A stretch of DNA of 64,000 nucleotides from RI-153 sp963721725 (GTDB lineage: Bacteria; Chloroflexota; Anaerolineae; Caldilineales; Caldilineaceae). Below, piece by piece: positions 30,236 through 40,855 of this stretch. Numbering within the stretch: the first letter of the stretch is position 1; each line of letters begins with the position of its first letter. The notes under the pieces are model-generated. The model saw only the letters and a program-made list of their open reading frames with translations, was not told the DNA's origin and did no database searches. The DNA lies in NCBI GenBank assembly GCA_963721725.1, contig CAVRLX010000016.1, positions 744,001-808,000 on the forward strand, given 5' to 3'. The position numbers and the translations under genes are program-made.

Positions 30236-30291
30236 TCAACAATCACTGATCGATGTACACACGACAACGATAGCGGAGAGCGTGAAGAAGC

Positions 30292-31227
30292 ATGGTGCGA
30301 AAAATTTTGGGCACAGTGGCAGGTCTATCTCTGGTGGGCGCGTTGCTTTACGGCTTCCTCAACCGTGGTGATCTGATCTTTTGGTGGAATTTGTGGCGGG
30401 CTTCGCAGGCGGGCGAACGTTTCTACGACAGCTACGAGCATCTGGCACGCGATGTAATGTTTGACCCCAGTTTTGATGTACGGCTGGATGTCTACAGCCC
30501 GCCCAGCGGTGAGAATCACCCTGTGTTGATTTTTGTTCACGGCGGCGGCTGGGACAAATACGACAAAAAGCTCTTTGCGCCTGTAGCGCTGAAGCTTGTG
30601 CCGCAAGGGCTGGTGGTGGTGATCCCCGACTATACACTTTATCCCAACGCGGGGTATGCCCAGATGGCATCGGAAATGGCGGCGGCCACAGCCTGGACCT
30701 TTGATCACATTGCCGACTATGGCGGCGATCCGCACAAGGTGATCATTGCCGGCCACTCCGCCGGTGGGCATCTGGCCGGGCTGGTAGCATTGGATCCACA
30801 ATTCTTGGCGGCATATAATCACACACCAACAGAACTAAGCGGATTTCTAGGGCTGAGCGGCGTCTATGATGTGAACGCGCAGATGGCCTTTGAGCGGTCC
30901 AAAGAGAGCGGCGCGCCTGTGATGACGGCGGTGATGGGCGGTGAGGCCAACTTTGCCGCAGCCTCGCCAAACGCCTATATTTCCGCCGCTGCGCCCCCTA
31001 CGCGGCTGATCCACGGCGCGCTGGATGATGTTGTGCCGCTCTCGATCAGTGAGGCATTTCAGGCCCAGTTACGCAGCGCCAACGTTGACAGCGAATTGAT
31101 CGTCTATCCACAAGCGGAACACACCGACTATTTCTTCGCTGGCCTCAGCGACGACAACGCGCCGATTATCCGCGATATTGTTGGCTTTTTCCGCGATCGC
31201 ACGGGATTAGGCGAACCCTCGCCGTGA
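30292..31227 (+). CDS. Alpha/beta hydrolase, membrane-anchored esterase-like
   Basis: 311 residues. An N-terminal hydrophobic segment (residues 7-23) should anchor it. LIFVHGGGWDKYD is the oxyanion HGGG motif of the hormone-sensitive lipase group, AGHSAGGHLAGL the GxSxG nucleophile, and HGALDDVVPL and PQAEHTDYFF supply the Asp and His. It sits 38 bases before the NRPS genes on the same strand. A role in that pathway (deacylation or release) is possible but unproven. Confidence 0.82.
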   Translation: MVRKILGTVAGLSLVGALLYGFLNRGDLIFWWNLWRASQAGERFYDSYEHLARDVMFDPSFDVRLDVYSPPSGENHPVLIFVHGGGWDKYDKKLFAPVALKLVPQGLVVVIPDYTLYPNAGYAQMASEMAAATAWTFDHIADYGGDPHKVIIAGHSAGGHLAGLVALDPQFLAAYNHTPTELSGFLGLSGVYDVNAQMAFERSKESGAPVMTAVMGGEANFAAASPNAYISAAAPPTRLIHGALDDVVPLSISEAFQAQLRSANVDSELIVYPQAEHTDYFFAGLSDDNAPIIRDIVGFFRDRTGLGEPSP

Positions 31228-31265
31228 AGTAAACTCACCCAACTTTAGAGTAGAGAGAAATCATC

Positions 31266-33164
31266 GTGAATTCCCAACGACAGATTCCCGAATGGCAGCA
31301 AGCCATCATCGACAAATGTTATCACCCGACGGGCGTGTGGGAGAAGTTTCCAGAGAGCGAATACGAAACCTCTGTCCCGGCGCGCTTCGAAAAAATCGTA
31401 GCCCGCTTTCCCGACCGGCTAGCAATCGTAGACGATCAGCAGAGTTTGACCTACGCCGAACTCAACGCCGCGGCCAACCGGGTGGCGCATGGGTTATTGG
31501 AACGACTTGGGACCGATCCGGAGCCTGTCGCCCATCTTTTTGAGCACAGTGCAGAGGCGGTGATCGCACTATTGGGCGTTATTAAGGCGGGAAAATTCTA
31601 TGTGCCGTTGGACATACGCTGGCCTGTAGAACGGTTGCGCCAGGCCTATACTGTGCTAGATGGCAAGTTGCTGCTGACCGATGCACCGAATCAAGCCCTA
31701 GCTATCTCCGTCACTGATAGCCCGGTTGCCGTGGTTACGATTGCCCAGTGGGACGGCTGTTCCACCGCTGATCCATTGATTCTGATCGGCCCAGACACCT
31801 ATTTTTATATCGTCTTTACCTCTGGCTCGACAGATGCACCAAAGGGCGTGATCGATGTGCATCGCAATGTCCTGCGCTATGCAGGACTGTTTATCAACAG
31901 TCCTCACATCTGCCCCGAGGACCGAATCCCTCTCTTCCCGCGGTTGAGTTTTAGTGGCAGCAAGCGGCCCATGTGGGGTACACTGCTCTCTGGTTCCAGT
32001 CTCTTTATCTATGATATTTATCGGAAGGGCATCGCCGGTTTGCCAGAGTGGATCAATCAACACAAGCTAACGATTTTCGATTCCACACCTTCGGTCTTCC
32101 GAACCCTGCCAGAGTTTATGTGTGATTCAGGTCTGTTTTCCACGGTTAGACTTATTAATTTGGGTGGTGACGCTGTTCTGCCGGAGGATATACGCATTTA
32201 TCGAGAGCTATTTCCTGATACAACGATCTTGCGCAATGGTCTTGGCGCGACGGAAGCCAAGAGCAGCGCAGAGTTACTTTGCGATAAGGCCACCCTCGAA
32301 AAGGGAGAAATCCCATCGGTTGGTTGGCCATTTTCGGATATTGAATTTCTCATTGTTGATGAAGAAGGACAGCCTCTACCGCCTGGGAACCCGGGACAGA
32401 TGGTCGTTCATACCCGCTTTGTTTCACCTGGTTATTGGAGAGACCCGGCTTTGACTCTTCAGAAATTTCGACCGGACCCGGAGAGACCGGGGCTTGTCTA
32501 CTATTTCACAGGCGATCTGGGCCGTATTGAGGAAGACGGACAAATCTACCATCTGGGCCGAGTCGATTCTCAGGCCAAGGTCCGCGGACAACTGGTTGAT
32601 TTCGGTGAAATTGAGCGCGCATTGTTAGCTGTGGACGGAATTACAGAAGCTGTCGTAGGTCTTTACGGGAACGAACCACAGGATCAACATCTCTTTGCCT
32701 GGTTTGTCTATAAAGGCGTTGAACCCCGGCCAACCACTTCGTTTCTCCGGCAGAAGCTGACAGAGCAGTTGCCGTCCCAATCGATTCCATCCCGGTTTTA
32801 TCTCACAGACCGATTGCCGCTGAATAGTAATGGTAAGATTGATCGCACAGCGATTCCTGCGCCGGGGACGAAGCGACCGCATCTGGACAACGAGTATTCT
32901 GCCCCCCGAACCCCCCTTGAAGAGATAGTCGTTGCTATCTGGACTGACATTCTCGGCCTAGACAAGATCGGCATCCACGACCCCTTCCTTGACCTGGGCG
33001 GCCACTCCCTGCAAGCTATGCGCATCGCCGCCAGAGTGCAAGACGAGTTCGGCGTGGAGATTCCCCTGGCCGAGTTGTTTGCGGCGGCGACGGTGGCGGA
33101 GATGGCTGTGGTTGTGACCGCTATGTTACTCGAAAATTCCAATTCTGCAGAGAAAGTTTTATGA
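31266..33164 (+). CDS. Stand-alone NRPS adenylation-thiolation (A-T) protein 1
   Basis: 632 residues from GTG 31266. An N-terminal segment of about 45 residues is shared with the next gene. The A domain has YIVFTSGSTDAPKGV (A3), LSFSGSK (A4), NGLGATEAK (A5), YYFTGDLG (A7), GRVDSQAKVRGQLVDFGEIE (A8) and NSNGKID (A10). The carrier domain has FLDLGGHSLQAMRI, with the Ser that takes phosphopantetheine. At the position of the conserved Asp235 (GrsA numbering), which binds an alpha-amino group, there is Ser230. A carboxylic or hydroxy acid is therefore a likelier substrate than an alpha-amino acid. There is no condensation domain. Its stop overlaps the next start (ATGA). Confidence 0.87.
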   Translation: MNSQRQIPEWQQAIIDKCYHPTGVWEKFPESEYETSVPARFEKIVARFPDRLAIVDDQQSLTYAELNAAANRVAHGLLERLGTDPEPVAHLFEHSAEAVIALLGVIKAGKFYVPLDIRWPVERLRQAYTVLDGKLLLTDAPNQALAISVTDSPVAVVTIAQWDGCSTADPLILIGPDTYFYIVFTSGSTDAPKGVIDVHRNVLRYAGLFINSPHICPEDRIPLFPRLSFSGSKRPMWGTLLSGSSLFIYDIYRKGIAGLPEWINQHKLTIFDSTPSVFRTLPEFMCDSGLFSTVRLINLGGDAVLPEDIRIYRELFPDTTILRNGLGATEAKSSAELLCDKATLEKGEIPSVGWPFSDIEFLIVDEEGQPLPPGNPGQMVVHTRFVSPGYWRDPALTLQKFRPDPERPGLVYYFTGDLGRIEEDGQIYHLGRVDSQAKVRGQLVDFGEIERALLAVDGITEAVVGLYGNEPQDQHLFAWFVYKGVEPRPTTSFLRQKLTEQLPSQSIPSRFYLTDRLPLNSNGKIDRTAIPAPGTKRPHLDNEYSAPRTPLEEIVVAIWTDILGLDKIGIHDPFLDLGGHSLQAMRIAARVQDEFGVEIPLAELFAAATVAEMAVVVTAMLLENSNSAEKVL

Positions 33165-35071
33165 ATTCCCAACGACAAATTCCCGAATGGCAGCAGGCCA
33201 TTATTGACAAATGCTATCATCCGACGGGCGAGTGGGAGGAGTTTCCAGAGAGCGAATATGAAACCTCCATCCCGGCTCGTTTTGAGAAGATCGCGGCACG
33301 CTATCCTGACCGGCTAGCCGTGGTTGACGATCAGCAGAGTTTGACCTACGCCGAACTCAACGCCGCGGCCAACCGGCTGGCGCATGGGTTACTGGCGCGG
33401 CTGGGACCAGGATCCGAACCGGTAGTCCATCTATTTGCACATACAATAGACGCTGTTGTTGCGTTGCTGGGCATTGTGAAGGCGGGTAAATTTTACACGC
33501 CGCTGGATGCCCGCTCACCTGCGGACTATCTGCATCAAATTTTGGGGCAGCTAGAGAGTCGGCTGGTGTTAACTGATGAAGCCAACCGCAGCCTTGCTGA
33601 AGCGATGGCGGATGGGCTGGCCGCCGTCTGCACATCTGCCGCTGTCGCGGGGGAAGCCGATCACAACCCAGCCGTTGCGGTCGCCCCAGATGACTATTTG
33701 TATGTTGTCTTTACATCCGGTTCCACCGGTACACCCAAAGGCGTGATTGAAAACCAGCGCAACGCCCTGCGTTTTGCTGCTTCGTATGTCAACACCCATC
33801 ACATTTGCCCAGAAGATCGGGGGGTTCTGTCCCAATTTCTTAGCTTCAGCGGCAGCAAGCAGACCCTCTTTGGCACACTGCTCTCCGGTTCATGCCTCAT
33901 ATTCTACGATATGCAACGGCATGGCGTTAGTGCCCTGCCCACCTGGGTTTATCTGCACAGCATAACTATTTTGACGATTGCACCGGCCATCTTTCGCCTG
34001 CTCGTTGAAAGCGACCAAAATCAGGCAGAGTTTGCATCGGTGCGTCTAGTGCGCGTGGGTGCAGATCGGATTTTGCCGGTGGACTTGGCCGTTTTCTGCC
34101 GTCTAATGCCAAATACGGCCATTTTGCGTACCAGTTTGGGGGCAAGCGAGGCAAAAACTTCCTCAGAGATATTCTATGATAAGGCTTGGGCTGGCAAAAC
34201 AGAAAAGGTCTCTATGGGCTGGCCCATGCTTGGCATAGAGATGCTCATCCTGGATGACGCGGGGGATCCAGTAGAGCCGGGCGAAACCGGAGAGATCATT
34301 GTGCATAGCCGCTTTGTTTCGCCTGGCTACTGGAAAGATCCAGCTTTGACTGCACAAAAGTTTCACGCAGACCCGGTTGCAAACGGATTTTTTTACTACC
34401 ATTCAGGCGATTTGGGATACATCGGCAAAGATGGACAAATCTACTTTTTGGGTCGCAAGGATTTCCAGGTGAAAATTCGCGGGCAGCGGGTGGAGTTGGG
34501 CGAGATTGAACAGGCTTTGTGGTCTGTCAAAGGCGTCACTGGCGCAGTGGCGGGGATCCGAGGGGATTCGCCCGATTCGGCCCAACTGATCGCGTGGATA
34601 GAATGCCAGGGTGATACCCCAGCCCCCACGGCTTCGTATCTGCGTCGGTGGTTGGCCGAGCGTCTGCCGCCCCACATGATCCCCCAACGGTTCGTTTTTT
34701 TGGATCGCTTTCCCCTTAACCTCAACGACAAAATTGACCGCTTGAGCTTGCCCATGCCAACAAGCCAACGGCCATGGCTGGATAGCCTCTATCTTCCTCC
34801 ACAGACCCCGCTTGAAATCGAAGTTGCCCAGGTCTGGAGCGAAGTTTTGGAGATCGACGAGATCGGCATCCACGACCCCTTTCTGGATCTGGGCGGCCAC
34901 TCCCTGCAAGCCATGCGCATCGCCGCCAGAGTGCAAGACGAGTTCGGCGTGGAGATTCCGCTGGCCGAACTTTTCGCGGCAGCGACAGTGGCGGAGATGG
35001 CTGTGGTGGTGACGGCTGCGCTGGTCGGCGATTCGGCTACAAATCTATCTGAGGTGCATTTCAATGTCTGA
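33161..35071 (+). CDS. Stand-alone NRPS adenylation-thiolation (A-T) protein 2
   Basis: 636 residues, a paralog of the gene just upstream. The A3 motif is VVFTSGSTGTPKGV, A4 LSFSGSKQTLFG, A5 TSLGASEAK, A7 YYHSGDLG, A8 GRKDFQVKIRGQRVELGEIE and A10 NLNDKIDR; the carrier motif is DLGGHSLQAM. As in the first copy, Ser230 stands in place of the amino-group Asp. The first 60 residues and the whole carrier domain are nearly identical to copy 1, while the A core has diverged. A10 has NDK instead of NGK; the catalytic Lys is kept. It overlaps the C-A-T-TE gene by 8 bases. Confidence 0.87.
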   Translation: MNSQRQIPEWQQAIIDKCYHPTGEWEEFPESEYETSIPARFEKIAARYPDRLAVVDDQQSLTYAELNAAANRLAHGLLARLGPGSEPVVHLFAHTIDAVVALLGIVKAGKFYTPLDARSPADYLHQILGQLESRLVLTDEANRSLAEAMADGLAAVCTSAAVAGEADHNPAVAVAPDDYLYVVFTSGSTGTPKGVIENQRNALRFAASYVNTHHICPEDRGVLSQFLSFSGSKQTLFGTLLSGSCLIFYDMQRHGVSALPTWVYLHSITILTIAPAIFRLLVESDQNQAEFASVRLVRVGADRILPVDLAVFCRLMPNTAILRTSLGASEAKTSSEIFYDKAWAGKTEKVSMGWPMLGIEMLILDDAGDPVEPGETGEIIVHSRFVSPGYWKDPALTAQKFHADPVANGFFYYHSGDLGYIGKDGQIYFLGRKDFQVKIRGQRVELGEIEQALWSVKGVTGAVAGIRGDSPDSAQLIAWIECQGDTPAPTASYLRRWLAERLPPHMIPQRFVFLDRFPLNLNDKIDRLSLPMPTSQRPWLDSLYLPPQTPLEIEVAQVWSEVLEIDEIGIHDPFLDLGGHSLQAMRIAARVQDEFGVEIPLAELFAAATVAEMAVVVTAALVGDSATNLSEVHFNV

Positions 35072-38000
35072 TCTCACCCAACGCATCGCTCAGATGCCCA
35101 TTGAAGAACGCATTCGCCTGGAAGAGCGGCTGCTGGCCGGACGCAAAAATGGTAGCGCCCAGCGCATCCCCCGCCGTGGCGACGACGGTCCCGCGCCCCT
35201 CTCCTTCACCCAGGAACGGCTCTGGTTCCTGGCCCAGTTGGAACCGGAGTCAGCGGCCTACAACGAAACGCAGATCATCCGCCTCAACGGCCCGCTCGAC
35301 ATTTCCGCTCTGGATCGTAGTCTGGACTCACTGACCGAACGCCATGATTCTTTACGCGTCTGCTTTCGCGAAATCGACGGCCAAGTGATGCAGGTGGCGG
35401 AGCCGCTGTCGCCCCAGCGCATGCCGATTGTCGATCTGCACACGCTGGCTGGCGATACGCAGATGGTCGCAGCTTGGACGGAAATTGACACAATCACTGC
35501 TCGAGTCTTCGATCTGACCCAGCCACCCCTTTGGCGCGCCGCTCTCATTCGACTGGCAGATGACGACCACATTTTTGTACGCGTCACCCATCATAGCATC
35601 AGCGATGGCTGGTCGAGCGGTATTTTCTGGCGTGAACTGCGCCATTTCTACGCGGCTTACAGTAGCCATCAACAACCTTCCCCGCTGCCCGAACTGCCCG
35701 TCTCCTACGCTGATTTCTCCGTTTGGCAACGCCAGCACTTGCAAGGCGAACGTTTGACGAAACTAGTGGAGTATTGGCGTTCACGGTTGGCAGGAATCGA
35801 ACCGCTCAATCTGCCCACCGATCGGCCACGCCCACTCCAACCTAGCCATATGGGAAAGTTTCATTCTTTCCACTTGCCCCCGGAGTTGAGCGAATCCTTG
35901 AAAAAGCTGGCACGTGCCTCCAACGTCAGTCTCTATATGCTACTGCTGGCCGCCTTTCAGGTTCTGCTGCATCGCTACAGCGGCCAGGACGATATTGCGG
36001 TGGGGTCGCCCATTGCCAACCGCACCCGGCCAGAGATTGAAGGCCTATACGGCTTCTTCGTGAATACCCTCGTCATGCGCGCCGACTGTGGAGGCAACCC
36101 CACCTTTCGCAACCTCTTGGCCCAAGTCCGTCAAAACGCCCTGGCTGCCTATGCAAATCAGGATCTTCCCTTTGAAAAGCTGGTGGAAGAAGTACATCCT
36201 GTGCGGGACATGAGCCGTAATCCACTGTTCGATGTGATGTTCGCTCTTCAGAATACGCCCAAAACGGACGTAGAGGTAGCCGGGACAATTGTCCACCGAC
36301 TTGACAGGGCAGTGACGACCAGTAAATTCGACCTGAGCCTCTTTCTATATGAACGTGATGGGACGATTGATGGCCGAATGGAGTATGCCACCGACTTGTT
36401 TGACGTGGCCACCATCCAGCGCATGGCAGGCCACTTCCAGACACTCCTGGCAGGTATTGTCGCCAATCCGGACTCTCCCGATCGGAGAATTGCCTCTGCT
36501 CACCGAATCTGAACATCAGCAGATTCTCGTCGATTGGAATCAAACTGCAACCGATTATCCAGCCGATAAGACAATCCACCAGCTTTTCCATGAGCAAGCA
36601 GCCCGCACGCCAGATGCAATTGCCATTATTGACGGCGAACGTCGATTGACCTACCGGGCAATGCAAGATCAGGCCAACCGGCTGGTCCAACACTTGCGTC
36701 GTTTGGATGTCAAGAAAGGCGAAATCGTAGGCGTCTGTCTGGAACGTTCACCCCAGTTGATTATCAGTCTGCTGTCCATCCTTCAAGCGGGAGCGACCTG
36801 GCTACCATTGGACCCAACCCATCCCCGTCAACGGCTGGTGTGGATGGCTAAAGACGCCCAGGTAAAAATGCTCATCACGACTTCGGCCTGGGAGAATCTG
36901 CTTGCAGAAGATGTCCGTGTCAGAATACTTCTCGACCAGATTGATCTGTCAGCAGACGCCCTTTCGTTAGCCGATCCCTCTCTCCCTGTCCACCCGGGCG
37001 ACCCCGCTTACTGTCTCTACACATCGGGCAGCACGGGACAGCCAAAGGGCGTTTTAGCTCCCCATCAGGGCGCGATCAATCGTCTAGCCTGGATGTGGCA
37101 GCACTATCCCTTTGCCGATGGAGAAGTGGCATGCCAGCGAACGGCAACTACTTTTGTGGATTCGATTTGGGAAATTTTTGGTCCGCTCTTGCGCGGCTGC
37201 CCCATTCTCATTGCCCCAAATTCAATTGTAAAAGAGCCAACTACCTTTGTCTGTCTGTTGGCAAAAGAACAGGTCACTCGAATAACCGTCGTCCCCGCTC
37301 TTCTGGGTTATCTTTTGGATGTTTATGATCAGTCACCCGGCCGTTTCGTCTACCCAACCCTTTGGATCGGTAGCGGCGAAGCGCTGACGCCCCATCTGGT
37401 CACGCGTTTTCACCGGGTATTGCCCCAGGCCTGCCTGCTTAATCTCTACGGCTCCTCCGAAGTCGCCGGTGATGCAACTTTCTGGGAAATCAGCCAATCG
37501 GAACAGTGGGAATCGACTGTCCCGATTGGTCTTCCCATCGCTAACACACAAATCTACCTGTTGGACAGCCGTCAACAGCCCGTTCCCATCGGCGTTCCCG
37601 GCGAGCTTTACGTGGGGGGAGCGGGGCTGGCCCTAGGCTATCTCAACCGGCCCGATCTGACGGCGGAGCGCTTTGTGCTCCATCCTTTCAGTGACGAGCC
37701 GGGTGCACGCCTCTACCGTACGGGCGATCTGGCCCGCTTTCGGGCAGACGGCGTCATCGAGTTCCTAGGGCGCGTAGATCGCCAGGTCGAAGATTCGCGG
37801 CTTTCGAGTAGAACCGGGGGAGATTGAAGCCGTGCTGCGGGAGCACCCAGCTGTGCGAGATGGCGTAGTGGGGGTAGTGGAGGACGGTGTACTGGGGAAG
37901 CGGCTCATCGCCTGGTGGGTTGGAAAAACAGACACAACCGCCAGCGTCGATGATCTGCGATCTTTTCTGCGCCAGCGGCTGCCAGAGTATATGATTCCCG

Positions 38001-39141
38001 CTGCCTTTGTCCTGATCCCAGAATTGCCCCTGAACGCCAACGGCAAAGTCGACCTGCGCCGCTTGCCCGCGCCCGAACGGGAGGAGCGCGTCTGCGTTAT
38101 CCCAATCTCCCCAGACGCCTCTGGAACGCCAACTTTTCGCCATCTGGCAGCAAGTTTTGGGGCTGAAGCATCTGGGCGTGGAGGAAAACTTCTTCGACGC
38201 GGGTGGACATTCTCTGCTGGCCGTGCGGCTGATGGCCCGGGTCTCCCAGGCCACCGGCCAGGAACTCCCTGTGGCCTCGCTCTTCTATGGGCCGACCATC
38301 CGTCAACAGGCCGCGCTGATCGAGCAGAAAGGCTGGTCGCCGCCCTGGGTTTCCCTGGTGCCTGTGCAGCCAGGGGGCACGCGCCCGCCGCTCTTTCTGG
38401 TCCCCCCGGCGGCCAGCACAGGACTACGCTTTGCCCACCTGGCCCGCTTTCTTGGCCCAGATCAACCCATCTATGGCTTCGATCCGGGCGGCTTGGATGA
38501 CCGCTCGCAACTCCACACGAGCGTTGAGGAGATGGCAGCCCATTTTGTTGGTGAGATGCGCCAGTTGCAGCCGACAGGCCCCTATCTGGTGGGCGGGATG
38601 TGTTTCGGCGGCCATGTGGCTTATGAAATAGTGCAGCAATTGGGTCAGGACGCCCCTCTGCTACTCTTGCTAGATGTAGGCCAGCCTGCCAACGGGCCGA
38701 CTTGGTCGCTTCCACCGCGCAATCTCCTCTACGATCTGGCGAAGATTTGTGGAATATGGACGAGAGGGACACCATTGGAAAGCAGCACGTGTCAACCTCC
38801 AAAGCCGTTGGAAGAAACTCTGGCGACGCCTGCGCCATTGGTATGATCCAGATTTACAGCGCATGGGCCGGGTGTACGGCATGCAATTGCCTGCCATGCG
38901 TAACTACGTGGCCCGCCCCACCCACGCCAAGCTGATTCTCTTTCAAAGCGATGAGCCAATGGTACACTCCCGTCAGCGCGGCTGGAAAGAACTCAGCGAC
39001 AAGTTCGAAATTATCCACTTCCCTAACACTACCCACCGCTCCCTGCTGCTGGAAGACGAAAATATCGAGCGCATCGCTGAGAAGTTGCGGGATGTAATCG
39101 ACGGCTGGATGGCGGAACACGGGCAGGACCGCGCCTTGTGA
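35064..39141 (+). CDS. NRPS C-A-T-TE protein, frameshifted, beta-alanine-type A domain
   Basis: About 1,355 residues after repair of breaks near 36475, 37788, 38100 and 38745. The C domain (residues about 45-470) has SFTQERLWFL and an intact THHSISDGWS active site. The A domain has YTSGSTGQPKGV, RTATTFVDSIWEIF, NLYGSSEVAGD, YRTGDLARF and NANGKVDLR. Hand alignment to GrsA gives pocket residues V-D-W-V-I-S-L-G-D-K, which match the beta-alanine code VDWVISLADK at nine positions. The carrier motif is DAGGHSLLAVRL. The thioesterase has GGMCFGGH, a Cys where most have Ser, and a late HRSLL His. It should condense an acyl unit from an A-T partner with beta-alanine and release the product. Confidence 0.85.
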
Positions 39142-40769
39142 AACTGGTCCGCCTCTTGCGTTATATCCCGACAACAATTCTGTGGGCCAGCCTCGCGGCC
39201 AGTCTCCTGGCGGGGGCGGCCAACATCGCCATCGTCGCGCTCATCAGCCGTCGCCTTACCGCAGACGCTCCATTGACGCTTTTCTTTGTCGTCCAATTCG
39301 CTTTGGCAGTGGTGGTCGTCGTCGTGTTGGACTTCGGCGTCAAGTGGCTGCTGCTGCGCTTGACCGTGGGCACCGGATATCGTCTACGCACCGACCTCTC
39401 TCGGCGCATTCTGCAAACACCCCTGGCCCAATTAGAGACAATCGGAGCGCCCCGGCTGTTGGCTGCCCTCACAGAAGATGTGCAATCTCTGATCCTGGCC
39501 CTCAACCAGACGCCCAATGTAGCCATGGGCGTGACAATTCTGCTCGCCTGCTTCGCCTATTTGACCTGGCTTTCACCGCCCACACTGCTTTTGGCAGCAC
39601 TCTTGACGCTGCCCATTGCGCTGGGGCAGATATGGGTACGCAACCGAGCACAGGCCAAAAGAGCGGCTGCGCTCCACAGCAGGGATCAACTCTTCCGCCA
39701 CTATCGGATGCTGACAGACGGGGCGAAAGAGTTGAAGATGCACCGCAATCGGCGCTTCGCCTTCCTGGAAGATCTCCTGTTGCCCACGGCCCAGCGCTAC
39801 GAAACCCTCTCTATGGAGGCCCGCAGCCTGCACCACTTGGCTTCCTCTTGGACCCAGGCAATCTACTTTCTCTTTATACTAATACTCTTTGTACTGGCCG
39901 CAGTCTGGCAACTGAGCGGGGAGGTCTTGACCAGCTTTGCACTGGTAGCTCTCTATGCCCGTACATCTCTAAACGGTCTTTTTGCTACATTGCCCTTTCT
40001 CAGCGAAGCCGCTGTTGCTGCGGAACAGTTAGAGAAGTTGGGCGTGCGCCTGACCCAAAATGCACCGGTCACAAGCCGCACAAGCAAGTTACCCACATCG
40101 CCCATCTGCCTGTGTCTGTGCCAACTAGAGCACAGTTATTGGATCGAAGAGCGGGCCAACAATTTTCATCTTGGCCCTATCGATCTGGAGATGAAGAGCG
40201 GGGAATTGATCTTCCTCATCGGCGGCAACGGCAGCGGCAAGACGACCCTCGCCAAACTGCTTCTGGGGCTGTATGCGCCGGAAAGCGGCCAGATCGAATG
40301 GAACGGCCAGCCGGTGACGGAAGCGTGTATCGACGACTATCGCCAACTTTTCTCCGCCGTCTTTGCCGATTTTTTCCTCTTTGATCAGCTTCTGGGTCTG
40401 GACGACATTGCCGGGGATGAACAGGCCACTGCGTATTTGCACAAACTTCAGTTGGCCCACAAAGTGCAGATGAGCAACGGCAGCCTCTCCACCCTGGACC
40501 TTTCCACCGGCCAACGCCAGCGCCTGGCCCTGCTCACGGCCTATCTGGAAGACCGTCCGGCTTATCTCTTCGATGAATGGGCCGCTGGTCAGGACCCCCT
40601 GTTCAAAGAGCTTTTCTACCGCCAACTATTGCCGGAACTGCGCGAACGGGGCAAACTGGTGATTGTCATCAGCCACGATGATCACTATTACGACATAGCC
40701 GACCGGATTGTGAAACTGGATAGCGGGAAGATAGAATTTGATTGCTCACCGAAAAGCCTCTCTGTCTGA
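39138..40769 (+). CDS. Cyclic-peptide-type ABC exporter (fused permease and ATPase)
   Basis: 543 residues. Six hydrophobic segments fill residues 1-290, then the ATPase domain has IGGNGSGKTTLAKLLLGLY (Walker A), LSTGQRQRLAL (signature) and YLFDEWAAGQDP (Walker B), with ISHDDHYY as the switch His. The DEWAAGQDP form is typical of the SyrD/PvdE cyclic-peptide exporter subfamily, which also matches the length and single-gene layout. It overlaps the NRPS stop by 4 bases and is the likely exporter of its product. Confidence 0.9.
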   Translation: MKLVRLLRYIPTTILWASLAASLLAGAANIAIVALISRRLTADAPLTLFFVVQFALAVVVVVVLDFGVKWLLLRLTVGTGYRLRTDLSRRILQTPLAQLETIGAPRLLAALTEDVQSLILALNQTPNVAMGVTILLACFAYLTWLSPPTLLLAALLTLPIALGQIWVRNRAQAKRAAALHSRDQLFRHYRMLTDGAKELKMHRNRRFAFLEDLLLPTAQRYETLSMEARSLHHLASSWTQAIYFLFILILFVLAAVWQLSGEVLTSFALVALYARTSLNGLFATLPFLSEAAVAAEQLEKLGVRLTQNAPVTSRTSKLPTSPICLCLCQLEHSYWIEERANNFHLGPIDLEMKSGELIFLIGGNGSGKTTLAKLLLGLYAPESGQIEWNGQPVTEACIDDYRQLFSAVFADFFLFDQLLGLDDIAGDEQATAYLHKLQLAHKVQMSNGSLSTLDLSTGQRQRLALLTAYLEDRPAYLFDEWAAGQDPLFKELFYRQLLPELRERGKLVIVISHDDHYYDIADRIVKLDSGKIEFDCSPKSLSV

Positions 40770-40855
40770 AACACAATGCGTAAGTTTCACATCTTGTGTT
40801 CCAGTCCCTTCGTAAATCCAAAGCAACGTTCAATTTCATAACCCAGGAGAACCTT

